From a virus: a stretch of 24,764 nt of DNA. Within the stretch, counting starts at the first letter, position 1. Each line of letters opens with the position of its first letter. The position numbers and the translations under genes were made by a program. This document shows positions 16,202 through 24,121 of this stretch, piece after piece. The stretch covers positions 1 to 24,764 of IMG/VR virus record IMGVR_UViG_3300042892_001165, one strand, 5' to 3'. The notes beneath the pieces were generated by a model, which worked only from the letters and a program-made list of their open reading frames with translations, searched no databases and was not told the DNA's origin.

Positions 16202-18337
16202 ATGAAACTTTCAATCAAATACGAAAACCCCGATTTAAAAAAACACAAAGACCTTGTTAATGAGTTTGTAATACTTTTGCAACAAGAATATCCATTAAAA
16301 AAAGATTTAAAAGTACTCTTTGTGGATGGTCGAAAGGGTGACATGTCTACGGGAAGTAGACGAGGTGATAACCTAATTAAAGTTTTAGCTAAAGGTAGAT
16401 TAAATCGTGATATCATGAGAACACTCGCACATGAGTGGGTTCATGAATATCAAATGACTATTTTAGGTAGAGAACCCGGACCAAACATCGGTGGTAAAAA
16501 CGAAGATGAGGCAAACGCATTTGCTGGTCAATTAGTTAAAAAGTTTGAAGAAAAACACCCTGACTTAGAAAAACTTATGTATGAAAACAAAGGTATTAAT
16601 GGTAGGGTTAATATTTTATCAGAACAAATTTTATTAACAGAGAAAGAAACAATCAAAGAAAATTTATTGGTTGAGATGAAAAAAGTAGGTATTGAAAAAC
16701 TACCTTACTCATATTCAGCGTTACAAAGATTTATCGATTCTAAGACGATGAATATTCACTATAACAAACACTATAAGGGTTATGTTGATAAGTTGAACAA
16801 ATCGATCAAGGATAAAGAGGGTGATATGGATTTAGAAGAAATTGTAAAATCCATTAGTAAGTTTGATGATAAAGTTAGGAACAATGCCGGTGGAGCATTT
16901 AATCACGCTTTGTTTTGGAAAATGTTATCACCAAAGAAACAATTACCAAAAGGTGAAATTTTAAAAAAGATTAAAGAAGATTTTGGTAACATCAAAAAAA
17001 TGAAAGATGAATTTAATCAAGCCGCTAAAGATCGTTTTGGTTCTGGTTGGGCTTGGTTATATTTGACAAAGGGTGGTAAGTTAAAAATTATGTCCACACC
17101 AAATCAAGACAATCCACTTATGAACATTGTTAAAGGTGGTGGATATCCTTTGTTGGGTCTTGATGTTTGGGAACACGCTTACTATCTAAAGTATCAAAAC
17201 AAACGTGATGAATATATCAATAAGTTTTGGGATGTCGTAAATTGGGAATTTGTTGAGGAACTCTACACGTCAAAAAACAATAAGAAAAATCTGAAAGAAG
17301 ATATTGAGGATAGTGATGTAATAACGGAAGCAATGAAAAAATCCTCCTTTCCTCTAACCCCAACTCAACTTAGAAAGTTAATTAATACTCAATATGAAGG
17401 TTGTTTTAATCAACAATTCAAATACGGATGTATTGGTAAAATACAAAAAAGAAAATGTAAAACAGACATTGGTGTTTTAGGTGGTGATTTTGCGGAAAGG
17501 AAATATGGTGGAACAAGTCAATGGTCTATCATAAATCGTTTTGATACCAATTCATTGGTTCATGCTGAAATACAAAAAATATGGATGGAAGAAACCGAAG
17601 GGTTGGAAGATTTCGGTAATTGGATTAATTCACATGCCTATGATCTTTTTTCTAATGATGGTATGTACACCGAAAGATTAGTTAACCTTAATAAAACCAC
17701 CATTGAGTCCGGGCATTTAAATGAAGATTACGCTAAAAACATAATCAGAGAATCTTATAAATTACTTCCTGAAAATGAAGGTATTACTTACGAATTGTAC
17801 GAACATTGTTCAGGTGACGTTAACGATAGAAAAAAAGGTCAGGACATCGTTCTAAAGTTTAAGAATGGGGAAACGATTTATTTCCAAGTCAAACCTGTTG
17901 AAAGTAATAATATTAAATTATACGATGGTGGTGAAAGAGGTTATTATTTCGTAATTCCGTCTTGGGTTAAATCAACTAAGTATAAGAGTGATAATGTTGA
18001 TGTTTTTGTTTTTGTCGATAGAAAAGAACAAAAGTATTTAATGTTTAGAAATGATCCAAGTAGAATATTAACAATAGATAACCCTAACTATACGTCAACA
18101 TTTTTAATTTATTTTTATGAATTACCATTGAAAAGTAATTTCAAAGTAGACGTAACTAGTGAACCTATTAAGACACCAATCAAAAAAACTTTAGAGAGGG
18201 ACAAACAAAAAGAAATACAATATTATCAAGACAGGATAAAGTATTTCAAAAACAAAATCAAAGAATTAGGTAGTTCTGAATCTCTTTCAGAGAGAGTTAA
18301 TTTCTATAAGAAACAATTGGAAAAAATTATTATCTAA
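16202..18337 (+). CDS. Fusion: zinc metallopeptidase, Mn-type superoxide dismutase, nuclease-like domain
   Basis: 711 residues in three parts. Residues 1-130: zincin-like peptidase, HEWVH at 77-81 (HExxH) and a probable third ligand in EDEANAFAG (Glu101 or Glu103). Residues 167-355: complete Fe/Mn superoxide dismutase, starting LPYSYSALQRFIDSKTMNIH, with metal ligands His186, His235, Asp321 and His325 (DVWEH). NNAGGAFNH and STPNQDNPL follow the manganese type. SOD converts superoxide to peroxide and oxygen. Residues 380-650: unknown, with Asp548 in KKGQDIVLKF and Gln562-x-Lys564 in YFQVKP, resembling the QxK variant of the PD-(D/E)xK nuclease core (Mrr-like). A Lys/Glu coiled coil ends the protein. 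The linkers at 135-160 and 360-380 contain several (I/L)xE tripeptides. No signal peptide or membrane segment is seen. Peptidase and SOD parts are well supported, the nuclease part is inference. Confidence 0.82.
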   Translation: MKLSIKYENPDLKKHKDLVNEFVILLQQEYPLKKDLKVLFVDGRKGDMSTGSRRGDNLIKVLAKGRLNRDIMRTLAHEWVHEYQMTILGREPGPNIGGKNEDEANAFAGQLVKKFEEKHPDLEKLMYENKGINGRVNILSEQILLTEKETIKENLLVEMKKVGIEKLPYSYSALQRFIDSKTMNIHYNKHYKGYVDKLNKSIKDKEGDMDLEEIVKSISKFDDKVRNNAGGAFNHALFWKMLSPKKQLPKGEILKKIKEDFGNIKKMKDEFNQAAKDRFGSGWAWLYLTKGGKLKIMSTPNQDNPLMNIVKGGGYPLLGLDVWEHAYYLKYQNKRDEYINKFWDVVNWEFVEELYTSKNNKKNLKEDIEDSDVITEAMKKSSFPLTPTQLRKLINTQYEGCFNQQFKYGCIGKIQKRKCKTDIGVLGGDFAERKYGGTSQWSIINRFDTNSLVHAEIQKIWMEETEGLEDFGNWINSHAYDLFSNDGMYTERLVNLNKTTIESGHLNEDYAKNIIRESYKLLPENEGITYELYEHCSGDVNDRKKGQDIVLKFKNGETIYFQVKPVESNNIKLYDGGERGYYFVIPSWVKSTKYKSDNVDVFVFVDRKEQKYLMFRNDPSRILTIDNPNYTSTFLIYFYELPLKSNFKVDVTSEPIKTPIKKTLERDKQKEIQYYQDRIKYFKNKIKELGSSESLSERVNFYKKQLEKIII

Positions 18338-18345
18338 CAATAAGA

Positions 18346-18353
18346 TATTTATA
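18346..18353 (+). promoter_or_regulatory. TATTTATA promoter-like motif before the gp13-like gene
   Basis: Plus strand reads AGATATTTATAGAG with 12 nt to the ATG. The leader also contains AGAG-AAAA-CTCT, a short perfect inverted repeat ending at the start codon. Confidence 0.5.
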
Positions 18354-18365
18354 GAGAAAAACTCT

Positions 18366-19493
18366 ATGGCAATTATCAACGAACCAGAAAGAAGTGAATT
18401 CTACCAAAAAGTAAGACACCTTTTAGGTGCTCCTTTAAGATCGGTGGAATTAGAAGATGAAATGATGGATACTCTTTTGGAGTACTCTATTGATGACTAT
18501 ACCCAATATGTTCAAGATTGGTTAACTGAGTCCCAATGGACCTCATTATATAATTTAAATCTCGACACACAATCTTTATCAAGAGCATTTGTTACGAAAA
18601 GTTTGGACTTTGAGACAAGGTATACATATGCTTATTCTAAGATTGTTGGTCTACAAGCAGGTGGTGATTGGGAAATTAAAAAAGATTATATACAACTTGT
18701 TCCCAACCAACAAATTTACGAAATACCTGCGGGTCGTGAAATAAATGAGGTTTTATGGTTTACTCCATCAACATTAAATAATTTAATGTTTGGTTTAGGT
18801 GGTTTTGCTGGTATTGGAACTGGAACTGGTTTAGGTGGTGGTGGTGGACTTGCTCAAATTGGTAATATGGCGGGAAGTTATTATTTAACACCCGTTTTTG
18901 ATACGTTATTAAGAATGCAAGAGGTTAACATACAAAGAAGAATATTTGCCGGTGATTTAACATATTACATTACCGCACTTCCGGGTGGTAAAAAAGCATT
19001 ACACCTTTTAAATACACCTGGTGGTAAGTTTGACTTTGGTAATCAAGAATTGGCTCAGGGTCAAGTTTGGTATTGGTATTATGATACTTCACAAGGTGAT
19101 AGGGACAAATGTTTGGCAGATAATCCAGATATCGTATTATTACCTTCTGACGTTCCGTATAATAAGATTAGTTGGTACAAACTTAATAACCCCGCACAAA
19201 TTTGGGTGAGAAGGTGGTTTACAGCTTATTGTAAAGAAACACTGGCAAGAGTTCGTGGTAAGTTTAGTGGTAATTTAAAAGCACCTGATGGTGATTTGAC
19301 TATGGATTACGCATCTTTATCAACAGAGGCTAAAGATGAAAAAACAAAACTTATAGACGAATTGATAGGACCTGAAGGTAGGTTAACAAGATTACGTCCT
19401 GAAAAGATTATGGAAAGAGAAGCATTACTTGCCGAAAACTTAAACAAACAACTTAAGTTTAGAGCAATGCCTCGTCAAATATATGTAATTTAA
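18366..19493 (+). CDS. Neck protein candidate, T4 gp13-like
   Basis: 375 residues. The N-terminus is acidic and helical (FYQKVRHLLGAPLRSVELED, then LLEYSIDDYTQYVQDWL). A beta segment follows (DYIQLVPNQQIYEIPAGREI and EVLWFTPSTL). The C-terminal third holds the pattern WVRRWFTAYCKETLARVRGK, FSGNLKAPDGDLTMDY, then helices to the end. That combination matches T4-like gp13 neck/connector proteins, which close the portal and accept the tail. A glycine-rich loop of about 40 residues in the middle (GFAGIGTGTGLGGGGG) appears to be an insertion; T4 gp13 has 309 residues. Unlike T4, where 13, 14 and 15 are adjacent, this gene is on the opposite strand and 4 kb from the other neck genes. It is followed after 3 nt by the next gene, so the two are probably cotranslated. 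Confidence 0.6.
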   Translation: MAIINEPERSEFYQKVRHLLGAPLRSVELEDEMMDTLLEYSIDDYTQYVQDWLTESQWTSLYNLNLDTQSLSRAFVTKSLDFETRYTYAYSKIVGLQAGGDWEIKKDYIQLVPNQQIYEIPAGREINEVLWFTPSTLNNLMFGLGGFAGIGTGTGLGGGGGLAQIGNMAGSYYLTPVFDTLLRMQEVNIQRRIFAGDLTYYITALPGGKKALHLLNTPGGKFDFGNQELAQGQVWYWYYDTSQGDRDKCLADNPDIVLLPSDVPYNKISWYKLNNPAQIWVRRWFTAYCKETLARVRGKFSGNLKAPDGDLTMDYASLSTEAKDEKTKLIDELIGPEGRLTRLRPEKIMEREALLAENLNKQLKFRAMPRQIYVI

Positions 19494-19496
19494 TAT

Positions 19497-19844
19497 ATGT
19501 CAATCGTAAAAGAAAAACCAAACAGAAAAACGGTAATACGTGGTGAACGATCAATAAACATTGATACGTTTGAAACCGTAATAGTCAGTGATGAATTTTA
19601 TTCTACTAATGGTGAATTACTTATTGTTGTTAGAGATGTCAGTCATTGTAAAATAAAATTAGATTCTACAACAACTGACAAAATCAAAATCAAAACTCTA
19701 ACTAATTGTGTTATCATACCTGATATTGGTAGGATAGATGAAGATTGGGATGAAATTTCCGTTGGTCGTGGAGCTTGTGTTGAATTACAAAACGTTGGTG
19801 GTATTTGGTATATTCTATCCTCAGATGGACTAAAGATGGAATAA
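19497..19844 (+). CDS. Small beta-rich protein of unknown function
   Basis: 115 residues, ATG 3 nt after the stop of the gp13-like gene, so probably cotranscribed and translationally coupled. The sequence alternates short strands: KTVIRGERSINIDTFETVIV, ELLIVVRDVSHCKIKLDSTT, KIKIKTLTNCVIIPDIGRID, and a last segment with GACVELQNVGGIWYILSSDG. The closing pattern, a hydrophobic strand then a glycine turn and WxILSSDG, is common in short beta-sandwich or beta-prism modules of phage tail and head decoration proteins. No catalytic motif, signal peptide or membrane helix is visible. I do not recognise a family. Position beside a neck gene suggests a virion role, but that is inference. It ends 4 bp before the converging polymerase stop codon. 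Confidence 0.6.
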   Translation: MSIVKEKPNRKTVIRGERSINIDTFETVIVSDEFYSTNGELLIVVRDVSHCKIKLDSTTTDKIKIKTLTNCVIIPDIGRIDEDWDEISVGRGACVELQNVGGIWYILSSDGLKME

Positions 19845-19848
19845 CACA

Positions 19849-22632
19849 TTAAATGTGATTCTTCCACCCTTCTTCGGCCAATTCATACATATAGTTAGGG
19901 TCAATACCTACTGATTCCCAAAATTCAACTTCACCTTGTTCCATCTTGATTAAGTTTTCATAAACATCATCTTGATCACCAGGACTAAATGGTTTACCGT
20001 TAATCAATTTACATTGGTCTGTGGTATAGAAACTTCTATCTTCAGGATCCTTAATTAATAATGAATCTCTAACCTCATCATCAAATACGATTAATAAAGG
20101 TTCCACACGTTTGTTAAAGGTTGCGATTGCTCTTTGGATGTTGTACTCACCTAACATTTCAGGATTGTTTTCTAAATCAGACGGTTCAATACGGTAACAA
20201 TTCAACTCAATATGAGAACCAAGAACAGGCATCTTACCGTGAGTCGCGAAGTACGCATCTTTATCTTTCTTAGACATTTTTTCATTAACCTTCTGAACAT
20301 CTCCGTGTGACGCTTTGGTTCCGTTATTAACATAAAGAATCATATCTCCAAGGTTTGCTTGTATACCATCTCTAATGAGAAGTTCCATGTGAGCCATTCG
20401 TGAGTTAAGGTTGCCCGCTTTAGTTGTTTGTTTACTTCGTTTAATGTAATCCTCAATTGACAACTTAACTTTCGCTTTTGACGCAATTTCAGCTAACGGA
20501 ATTCTTTGGTCAAATATCTTTTGGATGTATTCATAATACCACTCAATAAATTCTTTACCCTCACCTTTAAGTAATTGTTTGATCCCTTTATCCAAGAACT
20601 TCTCAATATACTTTGGCATCTTCTTAGATTTGATACTATTACCGGTTAATTTGATCTTACCGTTGTGCTCCATCGTTGCGTAGTTCTTACGTGCCAAGTT
20701 AATACAAGAATCCCAAGTTCCATCACAATCAAGTCCCATTTCACCTTTCATAAAGATGTCATTAAACTCTGCCACATCAGCATCATAACCACGATACTCC
20801 TTACCTTCTTTAACCAACCAGTTTAATCCTTTACCGATATAAACTCTATCATCAACACCACCCTCAGGTAATGAGAAGTTCATACCATCGGTATCACATA
20901 CCAAAGGACTGTATCCTCTCTTACTGAAGAAGTTTAACATCTGTCTTAGGTATTGTCTACCTGTACAGGTGATCTGTTCTCCCATGTCAATATCACCCCA
21001 AGGGAATACGTGTGGAGCTGATAACGATCCGAAGAATGCGTTGATAAATATCTTGATTGGTAATTGTTTACGGTCAAAAGATGTTGATTTCTTTTTATCG
21101 ATCGTCTTGTACTCTGCCGCCAAGTTCTTGTACATGATACGAGAGTTACGGAAGTATGTTAACAATCCCTTCATCGCTCCCGTTATATCACACTCAGGGA
21201 ACACGTCGTGAACTAACTGAATGGATGGGTATAGTGATGAGTAGTCAAGTTTTAAAACGTCCTTAGAGTAACCCACTTTAAGTAATCGGGATAAACCTCC
21301 TACAAAGTTTCTTTTTTCTTCTTTTTTAGGAATTGCAAGTCCGTTCTTATAAGACCAAGCCAACATCACCATTTTCCATAATGTCGCTGTTCCCATTGTG
21401 GATGCTCTCTCATATGTTGTTGGAACCAAAGATGCTAATAGAAACGTTGCTTGGTTGAACTCGTCATCCACAATCAACGTTTCGTCAAGGTCATCGTCAA
21501 GATAACGCTCAACTATGTCGTCCCCCGTTGTTTTAACATATACATCACCTCGTCTTACACATATTTCATCAACCTTTGGATCGATACCCACTTTCTTGTA
21601 ATTACCATTATCTGTGTTTAACCAATACTCTTCTTTCTTGGCGTACATAGGTCCGATACTTGTGTGATCAATGTAGATACGATCTTTTGCTTCAGCATCA
21701 ATATACTTGGTAATATACTTCAAACCCGCCTCTTTGATACTTGAGTTAATTGCTTGTGCTCTACGAACTGAGTGGATGATATCAATTACGTTATACCCCC
21801 ACATTTGAACTTGATTATATCTCTCAACCTCATTTGCCAACTTTAACATTGACTCTCTTTGTGAGATTGTTTTTGCCGCGTTCATTGAAATTGCGATCTT
21901 CTTGATGTCTAAGTTCAAAGCCTTACATCTTTCGAATATCCAAAACCAGTCAAAGTTTGCTGAATTGTACCCTGAAATGATTGATGGTTTGAGTTCATCT
22001 ATGGTTCTAAAAAATTCAACAAGACCTCTTCGTTCGTCGTCAGCATCTTTACACTCAATTACTTTCATGAACCCTTTGTTTGTTTTCATTCCAATCATGA
22101 ATATACGACCGTCTTTTGGTTCTAACGCGGTCGTCTCAAGGTCAAATACAAACCTCGTGATGTCATTGTATTCCTCAAACCCTTTAAACAATCGTTTCTC
22201 TTTTGAAACTAAGTATTGTTCTACAGGTGATAACAATGTGATAAGATCTTTTGTTTTTTCTCCCCAAGGATCTACACCACCCTCTCTAAAAAACTGAATA
22301 AGGTTTCTATAACCTTTCATGGACTTAACTAAAAATGTTAATCCATTCTCCAATCTTTCATTACCATCGGTTCTTAATTTCTCAATGATAATTCCATGTT
22401 TTGTCATCGCTTCTTTTTGCAATGCCTTTGATGATGAATAGAAATTTTGACCACGTAGGTCACCAACCCAAGCAAATGAGATCAATGTGTCTCGTTGGAT
22501 TTCTTTACCTTTACCAGGTATTTCTTTTATTTTGTAAATTTTGTCGGAAACATAATCGTATTCTACCGCTACGATAAATTGTTCGGGGTCGTTTCCTTCT
22601 AGGAAACTTTTGATTTCTTCTTGTGGTATCAT
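19849..22632 (-). CDS. 43: DNA polymerase, family B (T4 gp43-like)
   Basis: 927 residues, close to T4 gp43 (898). The 3'-5' exonuclease is intact: Exo I FVFDLETTAL (Asp164, Glu166), Exo II SGYNSANFDWFW (Asn223, Asp228), and a probable Exo III YLDDDLDET (Tyr377, Asp381). Polymerase motifs are also intact: motif A DYSSLYPSIQ (Asp463), motif B KIFINAFFGSL (Lys527, Asn531, Gly535), motif C VCDTDGMNF (Asp580, Asp582), where Ser of the usual DTDS is Gly. The N-terminus (about 1-140) corresponds to the gp43 N-terminal domain, which in T4 binds RNA and represses its own translation. It replicates the phage genome together with clamp and primosome proteins not in this window. A 56-nt leader separates its promoter-like motif from the ATG. 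Its stop lies 4 bp from the stop of the converging gene. Confidence 0.95.
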   Translation of the reverse strand: MIPQEEIKSFLEGNDPEQFIVAVEYDYVSDKIYKIKEIPGKGKEIQRDTLISFAWVGDLRGQNFYSSSKALQKEAMTKHGIIIEKLRTDGNERLENGLTFLVKSMKGYRNLIQFFREGGVDPWGEKTKDLITLLSPVEQYLVSKEKRLFKGFEEYNDITRFVFDLETTALEPKDGRIFMIGMKTNKGFMKVIECKDADDERRGLVEFFRTIDELKPSIISGYNSANFDWFWIFERCKALNLDIKKIAISMNAAKTISQRESMLKLANEVERYNQVQMWGYNVIDIIHSVRRAQAINSSIKEAGLKYITKYIDAEAKDRIYIDHTSIGPMYAKKEEYWLNTDNGNYKKVGIDPKVDEICVRRGDVYVKTTGDDIVERYLDDDLDETLIVDDEFNQATFLLASLVPTTYERASTMGTATLWKMVMLAWSYKNGLAIPKKEEKRNFVGGLSRLLKVGYSKDVLKLDYSSLYPSIQLVHDVFPECDITGAMKGLLTYFRNSRIMYKNLAAEYKTIDKKKSTSFDRKQLPIKIFINAFFGSLSAPHVFPWGDIDMGEQITCTGRQYLRQMLNFFSKRGYSPLVCDTDGMNFSLPEGGVDDRVYIGKGLNWLVKEGKEYRGYDADVAEFNDIFMKGEMGLDCDGTWDSCINLARKNYATMEHNGKIKLTGNSIKSKKMPKYIEKFLDKGIKQLLKGEGKEFIEWYYEYIQKIFDQRIPLAEIASKAKVKLSIEDYIKRSKQTTKAGNLNSRMAHMELLIRDGIQANLGDMILYVNNGTKASHGDVQKVNEKMSKKDKDAYFATHGKMPVLGSHIELNCYRIEPSDLENNPEMLGEYNIQRAIATFNKRVEPLLIVFDDEVRDSLLIKDPEDRSFYTTDQCKLINGKPFSPGDQDDVYENLIKMEQGEVEFWESVGIDPNYMYELAEEGWKNHI

Positions 22633-22688
22633 ATATTTTTTACTTTTGGTGTATTAGCTACCGAATTAGGTCGGCATTTACCTTCGTA

Positions 22689-22696
22689 AATAAATA
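22689..22696 (-). promoter_or_regulatory. TATTTATT promoter-like motif before DNA polymerase
   Basis: Minus strand reads ATATTTATTTACGAAGG, 56 nt before the ATG at 22632. The leader between them holds a three-codon reading frame preceded by AAGG and a 4-bp CCGA/TCGG hairpin. Confidence 0.4.
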
Positions 22697-22717
22697 TAAA
22701 ATAAAAAACACAATACG

Positions 22718-23566
22718 TCAATCGTGATCTTCACAATCAATAATTTCTGTGATTACACCATCACTAATATACATCATTCTATAATTACCTTCATAATATG
22801 TTAAGAAATACCCTGTGTCATTTGTTTTATAACATGAGATCTCATTATCAAAAACTAAGGAACCAACATTTAAAGTTGGTAAATTAAAGAACCTTACAAG
22901 GTAATCTGAGGTAGTACAGTTTCCTTGTAGGAAACATAAATAAGCGTAACATAAGTCATTCACATCATTGAATGGTCCAAATTGATCAGATCCATAAACC
23001 AAAGTTTGCATCACAGGGTGAGGACAAATTGGTTGATTTGGTGTTTGAGTTGGGGTTGGTGTAACCGTAGGTGTTGGTGTTGTTGATGGTGAGGGTGTAG
23101 GACTAATCACTGGTGCCTTTGTTGGTGTTGGTGTTGGGGATGGGAATGGGGTTGTACAACAAATATAATTTAAAGTATAACAAGGGTTGTAAGGTAAACT
23201 ATCTGAAATAAAACTTTCCACAACATTAATAAATAAAGGTTCTCTAATTGGTAAAACCAAAGTACCATCTTCATTTATAAACATGAACTGACCTTCGTAA
23301 CGACCTATCCTACTTGTGTCTTGTTGTGTAAATCTATAGTAAACATAATATTCAGGTGATGCATTCTCATTCATCTCAAGTTTCTCAACAAAACCTGCGG
23401 ACTTGGTATATACTTTTGGTATACCCGTATCCGTACTAACCATAGAAAAGAAAATTGATGATCGTTCAATGAACTCCATCATATCCTCAAAGTTCTGTGT
23501 ACCATCTTTCACTACTTGCATCTTAAGTACCGGAAGTGAAGCGTTTTGACCTATAGTGAATTCCAT
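22718..23566 (-). CDS. Virion surface-type protein A: Ig-like N-domain, Pro/Thr hinge, Cys-rich C-domain
   Basis: 282 residues from the ATG at 23566. Residues 1-125 form a beta-rich domain with LPVLKMQVVKDG, IFFSMVSTDTGIPKVYTK, EYYVYYRFTQQDTSRIGRYE and GTLVLPIREPLFINVVESFI, similar in strand order to the N-terminal domain of baseplate-upper (BppU-type) proteins. A CCTTPFPSPTPTPTK stretch opens a Pro/Thr hinge of about 45 residues. Residues of about 175-282 are a separate module with spaced Cys and DNEISCYKTNDTGYF, YRMMYISDGVITEII, DC. The next gene upstream encodes a paralogue of the first domain. Length, hinge and lack of catalytic motifs fit a fibre or decoration protein; whether it sits on capsid, neck or tail cannot be told. 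A signal peptide is absent. The ATG lies 13 nt behind a TATTTATA motif. Confidence 0.6.
   Translation of the reverse strand: MEFTIGQNASLPVLKMQVVKDGTQNFEDMMEFIERSSIFFSMVSTDTGIPKVYTKSAGFVEKLEMNENASPEYYVYYRFTQQDTSRIGRYEGQFMFINEDGTLVLPIREPLFINVVESFISDSLPYNPCYTLNYICCTTPFPSPTPTPTKAPVISPTPSPSTTPTPTVTPTPTQTPNQPICPHPVMQTLVYGSDQFGPFNDVNDLCYAYLCFLQGNCTTSDYLVRFFNLPTLNVGSLVFDNEISCYKTNDTGYFLTYYEGNYRMMYISDGVITEIIDCEDHD
23040..23158 (-). repeat. Degenerate Pro/Thr-coding repeats in surface-type protein A
   Basis: The plus strand carries imperfect iterations of GGTGTTGGTGTTGG-like units. On the minus strand they encode the hinge between the two domains. The sequence resembles the tract inside the sheath gene at 11525-11650 and is a candidate for slippage or recombination. 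Confidence 0.7.
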
Positions 23567-23574
23567 CAATTCTT

Positions 23575-24108
23575 TTAATTATAAATAGTTGTTGTTGAGG
23601 TTATGGGTATTGTAGTTGTACTAGTTAGTGGTATTGTAGTACTCGTTGTTGTTGGCCCGGGAGGTACAGGTCCGGGAGGTGTTGGTATAAATCCAGTACA
23701 ACAAGGGTAATCAACAACATAACAGCTTTGGAACTCCATGTCGTCAAGAATAAAACTATCCGTTACATTAATATAAATCTCCTCGTTAAGTGGTAAAACT
23801 AAAACACCTGTATCATCTCTGAATAAAAATTGACCTTTGTATCTACCAACTTTTTTTGTATCAAAAGGCGTAAACTGATAATAAACATAATAATCGGAAG
23901 TGGATGCGGACAACGGGGCAATTTTTGACATCAAACCAGCAGGTCTCGTTGTGATTCTCGGGATGTTAGTTTGTGTGTCAACCATAGAAAAGAACACATC
24001 AGTTTCAGATAGAAACTTCATGGATCTATTATAATCACTTCTACCGTCTTTAATTACGTTAATTTTTAAAACGGGAAGTGTTGCACCTTTCTTGATAAAA
24101 AATTCCAT
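23575..24108 (-). CDS. Virion surface-type protein B: paralogue of A with short Pro/Thr tail
   Basis: 177 residues from the ATG at 24108, preceded by AAAGG; an in-frame TTG at 24123 would sit in the promoter-like motif and is not preferred. The N-terminal 125 residues align without gaps to protein A: LPVLKINVIKDG, VFFSMVDTQTNIPRITTR, DYYVYYQFTPFDTKKVGRYK and GVLVLPLNEEIYINVTDSFI. By eye about half the positions agree. Both then carry a CY...CC pair and a proline stretch, here FIPTPPGPVPPGP, but B ends in a Ser/Thr/Ile tail (TTTSTTIPLTSTTTIPITST) instead of a second domain. B may be a truncated or ancestral form of A. The end of this gene overlaps the promoter-like motif of A (23580-23587). 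Function is unknown; a structural role is inferred. Confidence 0.6.
   Translation of the reverse strand: MEFFIKKGATLPVLKINVIKDGRSDYNRSMKFLSETDVFFSMVDTQTNIPRITTRPAGLMSKIAPLSASTSDYYVYYQFTPFDTKKVGRYKGQFLFRDDTGVLVLPLNEEIYINVTDSFILDDMEFQSCYVVDYPCCTGFIPTPPGPVPPGPTTTSTTIPLTSTTTIPITSTTTIYN
23580..23587 (-). promoter_or_regulatory. TATTTATA motif for protein A, inside the last codons of protein B
   Basis: Minus strand reads ACTATTTATAATTAAAAG. The same bases encode the final Thr-Ile-Tyr-Asn of protein B. Gap to the ATG of A is 13 nt. Confidence 0.5.
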
Positions 24109-24121
24109 TAAACCTTTTATC

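Noticed and set aside
19847-19859. Hairpin CACATT-A-AATGTG between converging genes as a bidirectional terminator
   Set aside because: The stem is 6 bp, A/T-rich, overlaps the polymerase stop codon and lacks a T-run on either side, so it is too weak to call.
22718-24108. Possible diversity-generating retroelement target genes
   Set aside because: Variable-tail paralogues invite this idea, but no reverse transcriptase, template repeat or C-type lectin-like variable end is visible in the window.
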